A stretch of DNA of 46,311 bases, from the IMG/VR virus record IMGVR_UViG_3300032236_001318, positions 1 through 46,311 of that record; one strand, written 5' to 3'. This DNA is from a virus. Position 1 is the first letter of the stretch. Each line of letters opens with the position of its first letter. The translations under genes and the position numbers were made by a program. Positions 1 to 7,532 of this stretch are shown here, piece by piece. The notes under the pieces were generated by a model that was not told the origin of the DNA, searched no databases, and worked only from the letters and a program-made list of their open reading frames with translations.

Positions 1-161
1 CCAGCGATTGCTACGCAAGCGTCAAAGTCGCCCTCGGAACCCCAATTGATTTGACCGTCGGCACCGTCGTTGTACCACTGAATGAGAGCCTCGGCATTGC
101 CAGCCTTGTGGATTTCAACCTCACGGGCTTTCAGCAACCAATTACGAATTTCATTTAGCAT
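1..161 (-). CDS. Partial phage protein, N-terminal 53 codons
   Basis: The reading frame starts at an ATG at 161 with AGGAGCC 5-11 nt upstream and is still open at the window edge. The visible part has a helical start (LNEIRNWLLKAREVEIHKAG) followed by WYNDGADGQINWGSEGDFDACV. I recall the pattern of a Trp-Tyr pair, then INWG.GDF..CV, from uncharacterised phage proteins near capsid genes, but cannot name a family with confidence. It is the last gene seen of the leftward head operon and follows the 85-aa tagged protein. Function unknown. Confidence 0.75.
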   Translation of the reverse strand, partial: MLNEIRNWLLKAREVEIHKAGNAEALIQWYNDGADGQINWGSEGDFDACVAIA

Positions 162-241
162 GAAGGCTCCTAGTAAACGACTAAACCGTTACTACTTTAG
201 CCCACTTCCAAAAAAATCTGAGTGGTGAACTGCGTCTTTTC

Positions 242-499
242 CTATTTGGTTCGCCAGCGTTTGATTGCTTCAAGGTGTTGTTTTGAGCCGGTGCCGTACA
301 TGAGTTCGGCAAAGTGGATTTTCTGTTCACCGCTGAAACCAAGTTTGCCGTTTTCGCCAATCTTGGCAGAAACAAACTTCATTCCATTGTTTGAGCCACC
401 ACCAACACCGTTTGAGTATTGGTTGCCACGAAATTCGTGACCAGCAAAATCTCCTTTTGTCAGTGGATAAAGGAGTTCATTGCTGGTGAAGCCTGACAT
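242..499 (-). CDS. Small protein with N-terminal LLYPLTKGD-GH-F-GNQY tag
   Basis: The 85-aa protein begins with the shared tag: GFTSNELLYPLTKGD at residues 3-17, then GHEFRGNQY. After a Gly/Asn-rich linker comes a short lysine-rich domain (about residues 45-85) with no recognised fold. The tag is the same as that on the ADP-ribosyltransferase-like proteins at 33.2-37.5 kb, which links this head-operon gene to that cluster. It lies 11 nt after the 619-aa tagged gene. A structural or internal head protein is an inference. Confidence 0.8.
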   Translation of the reverse strand: MSGFTSNELLYPLTKGDFAGHEFRGNQYSNGVGGGSNNGMKFVSAKIGENGKLGFSGEQKIHFAELMYGTGSKQHLEAIKRWRTK

Positions 500-510
500 T
501 GTTACCTTCT

Positions 511-2370
511 TTATTCTGGGCGCAAACGGTTGTTGTACATGGTGTCCACCTGCCCGTTGTCGTAGCGAATGGCAGACTGCTCTCGGTAGTTCACGGGCTT
601 GTAGTGACCGTCAATCTTTGGGATACCTCGTCCGTCGGTCTGGATTTCTCGTGGGTTGATAACCGTTCCCGTCTTGCCACTTGCTAAACCAGAACCTTCA
701 GAGACACGCACTCGTGTTCCAACGGCAGGGCCCTTACGACCCCAGCCCTTCCATTCATTCCCACCGCCGGTACCAGACTGATACTGATTTCCGTGGAAGG
801 GGTGTCCGTCCACATCACCCTTGGTGAGAGGGTATAGGAGTTCGTTAGTGGTGAAGCCACCGCCGTCAGACGACGAAGAACTGTCGTCCATTGAACTGTC
901 GTCCTCTTCGTCCTTCTTCGGCTTCTTGGTGAAGAGAGCCTTCGCCATGCTGGAACTTGACGACGAAGAACTGTCGTCCTCGCTCATGCCACCGTTCATG
1001 GTGTCGTCCTGCTCGCCTTCGGCAGGCACCTGACCTTCGCCGTCGCAGTACTCACAGGTAGGCATGGCATTGCCAGCCTGACACGCTGGGCAAACGACAA
1101 GGAGAGCAGTCGCCTTGCTGATTGACTTGTTCATAGCGTCCTGACGGTCAAGCCACGCACCAACGCCGGACTGCCTATAGCCAGCACCACGCTGTTGGGC
1201 GTTCCTATCTTCGTACATGGCTTCCGAAACGACAGACTTGGTAGCGTCGTCGGCGGTACCCGAAGCGACATGGGCGTTATTGACAGACGCTTCCAACATC
1301 TTGGCGAGTTTGGGGTCTTTGTCGCCAGCCTCAATCTGAGACTTGATAGCGGCTGCCTTTTCCCACTCTTCAGCAGCCTGATGATGAGCGTCCATTGCGT
1401 CGGCATGGGCGACTTCGGTGTTCAGGTGGCTCTCCATTGGGTTCTGAACGGCAATGGCTTCTCGGTTGTGTTCGTCCGCAAGCAAGCGGTGACCAGCAGC
1501 CGCCTCATTCATCTCCTTGGAGTGGCTCCAAGTGCCGAGGTTCTCAACCTTCTCGGTGTAGTGATTTTCTGAGTGGTCGGAAACCTTGTTCGCACCGGAA
1601 CCGGCTGAGTATTGGTTGCCGTGGAAAACATGACCCATGACATCACCCTTCATCACGACCTTCTTGCCCTTACATTCGGGGCAGGTGACATTTCCGCCAC
1701 GGATAGTTCCCTCGCCCTTACAGAGAGGACACTTCTTACCGCTGGCTTCGCCCTTGAAAAGGTCAGCAACCGACTTCATGGTAGCGGTAGGTGATTTCCA
1801 ACTTTCGGGAAGAGCGTCCATTGCGCCAATGCGCTTGGCTTGCTCAATGATGTGCTTCTTCGTAGCGTCGTAGTCCTTCGCACGACCCACCGACTGAATG
1901 GCGTTGGCGAGGTCAGCCTTGGTTTCAATGGGGTACGAGCCGTCGGGCATGGCGTGACCCTTAGACGCAAGTTCCTGACGCTTGGTGTCAGAGAATTCAC
2001 GCTTCACAACTTCGCCCTTAGCGATTGAGCGAAGGCTGGCAACGGTTTCCTGAGCCTTGGTGAAGGCTTCGGTAGCCTCAGCCACCTTCTTGTCAGCGTC
2101 ACGGAAGCGAGCCGTGGCTTCGTTGTACGCCTTGCGGATTTCGTCCTTGTTCCAAACCGACTTGGAAATCGTTTCACGGTAGGTGATTTCGGCGTCACGG
2201 AGCAACTCGGTCGCCTTGCTCAAACGGAAGTTTGCGTTCTCAAGGGCAACACGGGCTTCGCTCTCAAGAAGAAGCGCCTTGCTGATTTGGCTTTGAGCAA
2301 CAATCGCTGGGTTGTCCACCCCTTGCGTAAACGAAACAGTCTTGGGGGAGTTGTTTGAACCGTAGGTCAT
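511..2370 (-). CDS. Multidomain head-operon protein: coiled coil, DUF6582-like domain, two Zn-finger clusters, two tag copies
   Basis: The protein has 619 aa. Residues about 25-120 are a long charged helix, probably coiled coil. Residues about 128-192 (ELASKGHAMPDGSYPI...DLANAI..VGRAKD...HII..A) match a domain common in phage proteins that I recall as DUF6582. Two DnaJ-like clusters follow, CPLCKGEG..CPECKGKK near 212-234 and CPACQ...CEYCDGEG near 425-445. A short tag copy (KGDVMGHVFHGNQY) lies near 240 and a full tag (GFTTNELLYPLTKGD..GHPFHGNQY) near 508-533. An acidic/serine-rich linker precedes the full tag, and the C-terminal domain is a small basic one. GAAAGG lies about 13 nt before the ATG, and a late-type motif lies at 2398-2409. 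A scaffold or internal head protein is possible. The tag copies at domain borders suggest a modular or processed polyprotein. Confidence 0.85.
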   Translation of the reverse strand: MTYGSNNSPKTVSFTQGVDNPAIVAQSQISKALLLESEARVALENANFRLSKATELLRDAEITYRETISKSVWNKDEIRKAYNEATARFRDADKKVAEATEAFTKAQETVASLRSIAKGEVVKREFSDTKRQELASKGHAMPDGSYPIETKADLANAIQSVGRAKDYDATKKHIIEQAKRIGAMDALPESWKSPTATMKSVADLFKGEASGKKCPLCKGEGTIRGGNVTCPECKGKKVVMKGDVMGHVFHGNQYSAGSGANKVSDHSENHYTEKVENLGTWSHSKEMNEAAAGHRLLADEHNREAIAVQNPMESHLNTEVAHADAMDAHHQAAEEWEKAAAIKSQIEAGDKDPKLAKMLEASVNNAHVASGTADDATKSVVSEAMYEDRNAQQRGAGYRQSGVGAWLDRQDAMNKSISKATALLVVCPACQAGNAMPTCEYCDGEGQVPAEGEQDDTMNGGMSEDDSSSSSSSSMAKALFTKKPKKDEEDDSSMDDSSSSSDGGGFTTNELLYPLTKGDVDGHPFHGNQYQSGTGGGNEWKGWGRKGPAVGTRVRVSEGSGLASGKTGTVINPREIQTDGRGIPKIDGHYKPVNYREQSAIRYDNGQVDTMYNNRLRPE

Positions 2371-2397
2371 GATTGGTTTTTGCCTTTCGCTATGAAA

Positions 2398-2409
2398 AAA
2401 TGCTACACC
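2398..2409 (-). promoter_or_regulatory. Candidate late promoter motif GGTGTAGCATTT
   Basis: On the minus strand this reads GGTGTAGCATTT, about 28 nt upstream of the 619-aa gene. The same GGKGTAGYATTT string occurs at 3662-3673 and 5753-5764, each just upstream of a head gene on the same strand. TAGCAT would be the -10. No shared -35 is visible, so a phage-modified polymerase or an activator would be needed. Confidence 0.4.
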
Positions 2410-2434
2410 GTAATTGGTGAATTCCTATTCGTTC

Positions 2435-2593
2435 TTAGTAGCCAGAGAGAGGGTGTTCCTGCTCCGAACTGTCATCTTCGTACGAGCCACCGAAGTCAGA
2501 AAGTGGGTGTTCGCCTTCAGCGAGCATAAACGGTGGCTTCTTCATTGCCTTGTAAACCCATTGGGCAATTTCCAATTTGGTTGGCTCGGTCAT
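2435..2593 (-). CDS. Small acidic protein in head operon
   Basis: The 52-aa protein starts at the ATG at 2593 (MTEPTKLEIAQWVYKAM), 5 nt after the stop of the Dps gene. The frame extends further upstream, but that part lies inside the Dps gene. It has an amphipathic N-terminal helix and an acidic C-terminus in which the peptide EHPLS occurs twice (EHPLSDFG and EHPLSGY). No family recognised. Position suggests expression with the head genes. Confidence 0.65.
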   Translation of the reverse strand: MTEPTKLEIAQWVYKAMKKPPFMLAEGEHPLSDFGGSYEDDSSEQEHPLSGY

Positions 2594-2598
2594 TTTTA

Positions 2599-3033
2599 TT
2601 AACCCAACGAAGCCGAGAGTTGCCACGCCCACTTTTGGTGGTGGTCAATGCGGTCTGCGAGGAAGTTCGCAATGCCTTGCTGATTGGCTGAGACAGCCGA
2701 AGAGAAGGCGTCGTTCAGACTGTTCAATACGACCGTATTGGTCGCAAGAAGCGACGCTACGAGGGTCTTGGGGTCGTACGAGGTGATTTGTTCGTCCGAG
2801 ACGGTTGAAAGGCGAGCGAGGTCAGCAAGACGGAAGGGCGCAAAAACGCCAATCTTGCGAAGGTTCTCCGCAATGGGGTCAAGGCTCTCGTACACATCTG
2901 AATAGATTTCTTCAAACTTGGCGTGGTACTGAGGGAAGTCGGTGCCGACGACATTCCAATGGAAGCCGTGGACACGGTGATACATAATCGTGGCGTTAGC
3001 CAAGACAACTTGTAGTGCGTTTGATAGTTCCAT
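2599..3033 (-). CDS. dps: Dps-like ferritin (DNA-binding protein from starved cells family)
   Basis: The 144-aa protein has the four-helix ferritin-like pattern of Dps. The signature HGFHWNVVG lies at residues 22-30, YH at 36-37, E at 41, and LDPIAENLR at 51-59. The ferroxidase ligands of Dps line up as H25, H37, E41, D52 and E56, so an intact dinuclear iron site is expected. The C-terminal helix ends WAWQLSASLG. It lacks the long lysine-rich N-terminal tail that some Dps proteins use for DNA binding. Known Dps proteins form 12-mers that oxidise Fe(II) with peroxide and protect DNA. The gene sits between tagged head-operon genes and its ATG overlaps the stop of the 198-aa gene. Whether it acts in the host cell or as an internal virion protein cannot be told. 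Confidence 0.9.
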   Translation of the reverse strand: MELSNALQVVLANATIMYHRVHGFHWNVVGTDFPQYHAKFEEIYSDVYESLDPIAENLRKIGVFAPFRLADLARLSTVSDEQITSYDPKTLVASLLATNTVVLNSLNDAFSSAVSANQQGIANFLADRIDHHQKWAWQLSASLG

Positions 3034-3629
3034 TATGACGCTGCCCCTGTTTGTGGTTGAGAATTCTGAAGAGCATGAGCAAAACGACCCGACATCACGC
3101 TGTTGATGTGCGATTGGGTAGACGAGCCTGCTTCCATGGCTGATTGGACATCAGCCTGAGCCTTTTGCGCTGCCATGGCGAGGGCGTCGTGGTCTGCGCC
3201 CTCACGCAACATTTTGGCGTACGCCCGAACCGACTTGTTCGCCAACTGAGCCTTGTCGCCAGCGGAGTGGGCGATTGCGTAGGTCGTCTTGGCGTCACGG
3301 TGGGTGAATTCCGGTTGCTTCTTTTCTCCCATGACCTTCTTGCCAGCCCAAGCGCCATGGCGAGCAGCCTCATTAAAGTGGCGCATTGCTGAACCGTAAT
3401 CGCCAGCGTGAAGGGCAGCGTTGCCAGCCTGAATGTGCGAGTGAGCCTGAGTTACATGGTAGTGAGAGCCAAGGTGTTCGTCGCCACGAGGGTTGTGGTG
3501 ACCAGCCTGTGGAACGCCACCCGTGTGACCGTTGCCACGGAAGGGGTGACCCTTATGCTCGCCAGAACCCTCGCCACCCTTGTAGAGGGGAATGAGCCAC
3601 TCTTGGATTTCGTACTCGGTTTCGCTCAC
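3033..3629 (-). CDS. Histidine-rich helical protein with divergent tag
   Basis: The 198-aa protein starts at a GTG at 3629 with AAAGG upstream. Residues 12-38 carry a degenerate tag: LIPLYKGG, then GHPFRGNGHTGG. The rest is Ala/His-rich and helical (HYHVTQAHSHIQAGNAALHAGD resembles a TPR-like helix pair), ending in a Gln/Ser-rich tail. Its stop overlaps the start of the Dps gene by one base, which implies coupled translation. A late-type promoter motif lies at 3662-3673. Function unknown; the tag groups it with the proposed internal proteins. Confidence 0.8.
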   Translation of the reverse strand: MSETEYEIQEWLIPLYKGGEGSGEHKGHPFRGNGHTGGVPQAGHHNPRGDEHLGSHYHVTQAHSHIQAGNAALHAGDYGSAMRHFNEAARHGAWAGKKVMGEKKQPEFTHRDAKTTYAIAHSAGDKAQLANKSVRAYAKMLREGADHDALAMAAQKAQADVQSAMEAGSSTQSHINSVMSGRFAHALQNSQPQTGAAS

Positions 3630-3661
3630 GGTAAAGCCTTTCGTGCTGAAGCGTTCTGCGA

Positions 3662-3673
3662 AAATACTACCCC
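3662..3673 (-). promoter_or_regulatory. Candidate late promoter motif GGGGTAGTATTT
   Basis: The minus strand reads GGGGTAGTATTT about 33 nt upstream of the GTG start at 3629. It matches the motifs at 2398-2409 and 5753-5764. It overlaps the 3' arm of a hairpin that follows the 95-aa gene, so terminator and promoter may be combined here. Confidence 0.4.
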
Positions 3674-3690
3674 TTGTTTTTAAAACGGGG
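3670..3690 (-). terminator. Possible hairpin terminator after the 95-aa gene
   Basis: On the minus strand CCCC GTTTT A AAAAC AAGGGG can fold, just after the stop at 3693, followed by a loosely T-rich stretch. The stem has a bulge and is short, so this is weak. Confidence 0.35.
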
Positions 3691-3692
3691 TT

Positions 3693-3980
3693 TTAGACCT
3701 CGGCGTAAATGATTGAGCCGGTGCCGGTGCTGATTGCCGAGATAGCGCCACCGTAAGTCTGAAGCGTTACCGAAGCATTGGCAGCAAGCGGAATGCCCGT
3801 ACCCGAAACTGCGGTCGCTCCAAGGTTGATGTACGCCGTAGCGTTACAAGCGTTGGTAATCCAAACCTGAAGTCGCCCAGCATTTGCTGGACGCACAACA
3901 ACCGAAGTGTTCGCTGACACAGCGACCGAGCCGTTGTTACCGTTTACCTGCGTAAGGTTATTGCTGATGTGAGTAGGCAT
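3693..3980 (-). CDS. Small beta-rich protein, possible head decoration or fibre protein
   Basis: The 95-aa protein is rich in Ala, Thr, Asn and Val with alternating hydrophobic residues and few charges (for example SVVVRPANAGRLQVWITNA and GIPLAANASVTLQTYGGAISAIS). This fits a beta sandwich like small phage decoration or fibre-head proteins. The ATG overlaps the stop of the protease gene by one base. The assignment rests on composition and position, with no diagnostic motif. Confidence 0.7.
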   Translation of the reverse strand: MPTHISNNLTQVNGNNGSVAVSANTSVVVRPANAGRLQVWITNACNATAYINLGATAVSGTGIPLAANASVTLQTYGGAISAISTGTGSIIYAEV

Positions 3981-5725
3981 TAGTTACCACCGTTCAAAAA
4001 AGTAGGGGGATTGTCGTACTTCGTGGGAAGGTCTACCTCAACACCGGCTCCGGTACCGCCAATGCTGAAGCCACGGATTTCGCCCTTCTTGACCAAATCC
4101 CACGACCATGGTTCCCAGATAACTCCAAGGAAAACCGTGCCAGCAGGGAAAGTGGTCTTGCGGATTTGACCCGTATCGGCTTGGAGCATTGGAACCTCAA
4201 CCTCGTGAGGCCAGGTCATTGCCTCAACCCACTTACCAGCCACAATGTCTACATTGTGCTGAAGGCGAATGTCACGGTCGCCGTTCTCCACATAACCCCA
4301 CAGAGCCTTCTGGAGTTCTTCGGGGTCAGTCCACTCATTGTGGGCGTCCGCACGGTTTGGAACATACCAAGGAGCGAGCGTGTAGCGAAGTTCGGCGTTC
4401 TTTTGGATTGCGCCAACGATTTCGTCATCAGACTTCTGGAGAAGGTTTGCGTCCTGAACAACCCCCTCGTTCAGCACGGTCATGTTGGCTGGCTTCGTCT
4501 TGCGACGCTTGCGCCCACCAACAAAGGTTCCAACGGCGTCCACATGAACGCTTCCGACGGTGGGGCTGTCCTTCTTGACGCCATAAGCGCTGTCGCTTGC
4601 TGAAGAACTGTCTTCAGTTGAAGAACTGTCGTCGTTGGTGTTTTCGCCCACCGAAGAAGAACTGTCGTCTTGGTTTTTGCCGGACTGAGCCTTGTAGTAG
4701 TTGTCTACTTCGCTTGAGGCACGAATAAGGACGGGGACAACATTGAACTTACACCAGCCGGTGTTGGAGCATGAAACCGCAACCCAATCACAGCCGTTTT
4801 CGCCCATGGCTACGCAGTTGGCGCAGTTTTCGCCCTTGGCGAGGAATGGTGAAACATCAGTGTAGTTAGCGTCGGTCGTGGGTATGCGACCAAGTTCGCC
4901 AACCATGTCATCTAAAGCCTCGGCAAGTTCAACCTGCCACGGGTCAAGACCGTCCTTCCAATCCTCACCCAAAATGTCGCTATCCGACGCACTGCTGGAC
5001 GAAGACGAAGAACTGCTGGACGAGGACGACGAGGTGCTTGACGAGGAACTGCTAGACGAGGACGAACTGCTTGAGGAAGACGAGGAACTTTCGTCGTCGG
5101 AAGAAGTGCTGGAACTTGAGGACGAACTGCTAGACGAGGAACTATCGTCATCAATTTGACCCTGAACAGCGGAGAGAATTGCTGCGACGGTGGCTGGGTC
5201 AAGATTGACCTGAACTGCGCCGTCGGTCGTTGAACTGTCGTCGTCCACGGACGAAGCCATGGGCTGAACGGGTGCGGTGTTGAAAGTAAAAGGGAAGCCA
5301 ACAGCCTTGTCAATTGGCTGGCAAACATCAGTCTCGTTCAGAGAGCCACAGATGACGCAAGCGTGTTCGCCCCCAAACTCGTTAAAAGACCTGCTGAAAG
5401 GGTGAGGCACGGAAGCCAGACCCTTGGCGACATTGCGTGAAATAAGGCGCTGTTCGGCTTCGGCTGACATTCCGCTCTCGCCAAAAACACGCTCCGAAAG
5501 ACGCTTCCAAATCGGGTTGCTGTCCTTCGTTTCTTCGTTGGGGACAAGGACGAGCGAAACGCCCTCTTCGTCAGACTTGGAAACAGCGAGCAGGTCGGCG
5601 GTGGTGAACCCGTCCTTCAAAAGGTCGGCAGCGCCCTCACGAACTTCCGAGGTGACCGATTTATTAATGACAACTTCGCCAAGTGACACATTGACGACGA
5701 CATCAAGAATGTTCATCTGCTCCAT
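3980..5725 (-). CDS. XkdF-like prohead serine protease with polyserine insert
   Basis: The C-terminal 160 residues or so match the XkdF / phage S78-type protease family: APWYVPNRADAHNEW, a candidate catalytic His in LQHNVD, WPHEVEVP, FPAGTVFLGVIW, and the nucleophile motif GEIRGFSIGG. Such enzymes process scaffold and capsid during head maturation. The N-terminal part contains GFTTADLLAVSKSDEEG, which resembles a worn copy of the tag found on other proteins. The middle holds an acidic/polyserine tract of about 90 residues and a Cys-rich segment (CANC...CDW...C). The start at 5725 is preferred because GGAG lies 8 nt upstream; an in-frame ATG at 5752 has no such site and lies almost on the promoter motif. 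Confidence 0.85.
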   Translation of the reverse strand: MEQMNILDVVVNVSLGEVVINKSVTSEVREGAADLLKDGFTTADLLAVSKSDEEGVSLVLVPNEETKDSNPIWKRLSERVFGESGMSAEAEQRLISRNVAKGLASVPHPFSRSFNEFGGEHACVICGSLNETDVCQPIDKAVGFPFTFNTAPVQPMASSVDDDSSTTDGAVQVNLDPATVAAILSAVQGQIDDDSSSSSSSSSSSSTSSDDESSSSSSSSSSSSSSSSSSTSSSSSSSSSSSSSSASDSDILGEDWKDGLDPWQVELAEALDDMVGELGRIPTTDANYTDVSPFLAKGENCANCVAMGENGCDWVAVSCSNTGWCKFNVVPVLIRASSEVDNYYKAQSGKNQDDSSSSVGENTNDDSSSTEDSSSASDSAYGVKKDSPTVGSVHVDAVGTFVGGRKRRKTKPANMTVLNEGVVQDANLLQKSDDEIVGAIQKNAELRYTLAPWYVPNRADAHNEWTDPEELQKALWGYVENGDRDIRLQHNVDIVAGKWVEAMTWPHEVEVPMLQADTGQIRKTTFPAGTVFLGVIWEPWSWDLVKKGEIRGFSIGGTGAGVEVDLPTKYDNPPTFLNGGN

Positions 5726-5752
5726 GTGACTTTCTCCTTCACGCTTTGACAT

Positions 5753-5764
5753 AAATGCTACCCC
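5753..5764 (-). promoter_or_regulatory. Candidate late promoter motif GGGGTAGCATTT
   Basis: The minus strand reads GGGGTAGCATTT about 28 nt upstream of the protease start at 5725. It is the best-conserved of three such motifs in the head operon. TAGCAT resembles the -10 of other promoters in this window, but the sequence upstream has no clear -35. Confidence 0.4.
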
Positions 5765-5790
5765 ACGCTTTCCAAAACTCTGTTTGCGGA

Positions 5791-5904
5791 TTACTTTGTG
5801 CGAGGTCGTGCTGAAGGAGTTGTCTTTGGTGCGACGCTGTGAGAAGCGAAGGGAGCCTTACCCTTGGTGCGAGATGACTTTACTTTGCGAATACGAACGG
5901 TCAC
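5791..5904 (-). CDS. Very basic 37-aa protein coupled to portal
   Basis: A GTG at 5904 overlaps the portal stop as GTGA and opens a 37-codon frame: MTVRIRKVKSSRTKGKAP, then a Ser/Ala/Pro/Arg-rich end. The overlap type is the one seen repeatedly between real genes here. The protein is strongly basic and probably disordered, so binding to DNA or acidic scaffold is conceivable but unproven. There is no other gene in this 150-nt gap. Confidence 0.5.
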   Translation of the reverse strand: MTVRIRKVKSSRTKGKAPFASHSVAPKTTPSARPRTK

Positions 5905-7532
5905 GAGGTTGTTCCCTGATTATTAGTAAGAGGCCCGTTCATGCCGGTGGGCTTCTTTTTTCCGCCCTTTGCTGAGGGTGGGAGTTCTCCTGTTTGACCA
6001 GGGTAACCTTGCGACGAGATGTCAGCCTGAATGCCCGAGCCACCGCTCTGGTCGTTCAGTCCGCCCTGTGGGTTCTGAACCCCCGTGGGCTTAGTGTTTC
6101 CCTGTGGTGAAGCGCCGTCGGAGTTTTCCCCGTCCGCACCAATGAAACTCTTTCCGTCGTCGGTCATGGCTGGCTGGGGCTGAATTTGATTGCCACCGTA
6201 ACGAACATTCTCAGCCAAACCGTCCTTTTCAGGCTGGTGATTTGGAAGACCAGCGAGTTCACGCAGGTAGTCCTCAAGGTTGTTGTCTGGCGTAAGAAGT
6301 TGCGATTGCGTCAGCGAGCCAAGGAACGCACCCAATTCGTTGAGGTCTACAGCCTGAACCTGACCGTAGGTGAGGGTGGGGCAACGAGCGGTGTCAAAGC
6401 CATTAAGCGACATAAGGCGTGGAATTGCGTGGCTGTTGAACACTTCAGCAATCAGGCGAACCCAACTTTCAACCGCTGCCATGAACAAGTCCACTTTGGA
6501 AGCACCAAGAGCAAACGAACCAACGCTCTCGTGACCCAGCATGATGAAGTCCGCCAAGCAGGTCATGGCAATCTGCGTGTTGTAGCGATTAATAATTTGG
6601 TCAGTGTTGAACTGACGGGCGCCACCAGAGTTCAGCAACTTGAAGTCCACCAACTGCTTGCCGTTTTCGTCAAACATCATTGGAAGGACAATGCCTTCGG
6701 TTTCGTTGCGCTTTACGCCACGGACAATGCGCTCCATTGCCATAAGCGAAGCCTTTTCCGCTGCTGTTGCGTCGGCTGCGAGCCACTCGGCTGGCACATA
6801 ACCAACGGGCAAACCAGCAAGGTCACGCTCAACGCCAACGGCTTCAAACTCTTCAATGCGACGCTTGTAGTACCAAGCCTTGAACGCTGAACGCAAAATG
6901 GAACGACCCTCGGGGTTGCCTCGTGCTGAAGTCGTGCGGAACAAAAGCGCCTTCTCAATTGGAATGACATTCAAGCGACCCGTGGTGGGGTCACGCTGAA
7001 CCATTGCCTTGATACCGCCACTCTCGTCAAACTGCCATTGCCAAAGACTGTCTTGCGCTCGCATGACAATCTTGCGCCAGCCAATCTTGTTGTCGCTGAA
7101 CTTTGAACGCTTAGAAGGGTCTTTCTGTCCAGGGCCCTTCCGTTGCTTGTAGACAATCTCAAAGAAAGACCAGCCGAAGGTAAGGAACGAGGTGATAGCA
7201 ATCATCAATTCGTGCCATGAGTGGCTCATGTCGTCCATACACTCTTGGACAAAATCGGCAGCCTCTTGGTCTTGCGCTGGCGTATCTCCGGCTGGGTCTT
7301 GATGTGGGTCTACACGCCAATCAACCTGAAGAATAACTCGCTCAACTGCGAAGAGAATTGCCCCGATAATGGGGTCATTTTCCGCCATGTCACGGTAGGC
7401 AGTAAGAGCCTGCCTACCTCGCAACTGAGGCAGAATGTCATCAATAACAAATCCGCCGGTACGCCAAAGACCCGTCGCACCAAGTTCGGAAAAATTATCC
7501 AACTGTGGTAAAGGCTCTTTATCGTCGGACAT
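5901..7532 (-). CDS. Portal protein (DUF935 / Mu gp29-like)
   Basis: The 543-aa protein shows the portal pattern of the Mu gp29 type: TAYRDMAENDPIIGAILFAVER near the N-terminus, HELMIAITSFLTFGWSFFEIVYK around residue 110-130, and GNPEGRSILRSAFKAWYYK near 205-225. The C-terminal tail is Gly/Pro/Gln-rich and low in complexity. Portals form the dodecameric DNA channel at one head vertex and dock terminase. The gene overlaps the upstream WhiB gene by 14 nt and is followed by the basic mini-gene and the protease, a normal head order. The terminase lies more than 20 kb away, which is unusual. Confidence 0.9.
   Translation of the reverse strand: MSDDKEPLPQLDNFSELGATGLWRTGGFVIDDILPQLRGRQALTAYRDMAENDPIIGAILFAVERVILQVDWRVDPHQDPAGDTPAQDQEAADFVQECMDDMSHSWHELMIAITSFLTFGWSFFEIVYKQRKGPGQKDPSKRSKFSDNKIGWRKIVMRAQDSLWQWQFDESGGIKAMVQRDPTTGRLNVIPIEKALLFRTTSARGNPEGRSILRSAFKAWYYKRRIEEFEAVGVERDLAGLPVGYVPAEWLAADATAAEKASLMAMERIVRGVKRNETEGIVLPMMFDENGKQLVDFKLLNSGGARQFNTDQIINRYNTQIAMTCLADFIMLGHESVGSFALGASKVDLFMAAVESWVRLIAEVFNSHAIPRLMSLNGFDTARCPTLTYGQVQAVDLNELGAFLGSLTQSQLLTPDNNLEDYLRELAGLPNHQPEKDGLAENVRYGGNQIQPQPAMTDDGKSFIGADGENSDGASPQGNTKPTGVQNPQGGLNDQSGGSGIQADISSQGYPGQTGELPPSAKGGKKKPTGMNGPLTNNQGTTS

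Noticed and set aside
4900-5160. Polyserine DNA as a tandem repeat or CRISPR-like array
   Set aside because: The DNA has no fixed repeat unit or spacers; the repetition exists only at the protein level.
6186-6890. Plus-strand frame of 234 codons inside portal
   Set aside because: The portal motifs on the minus strand are clear.
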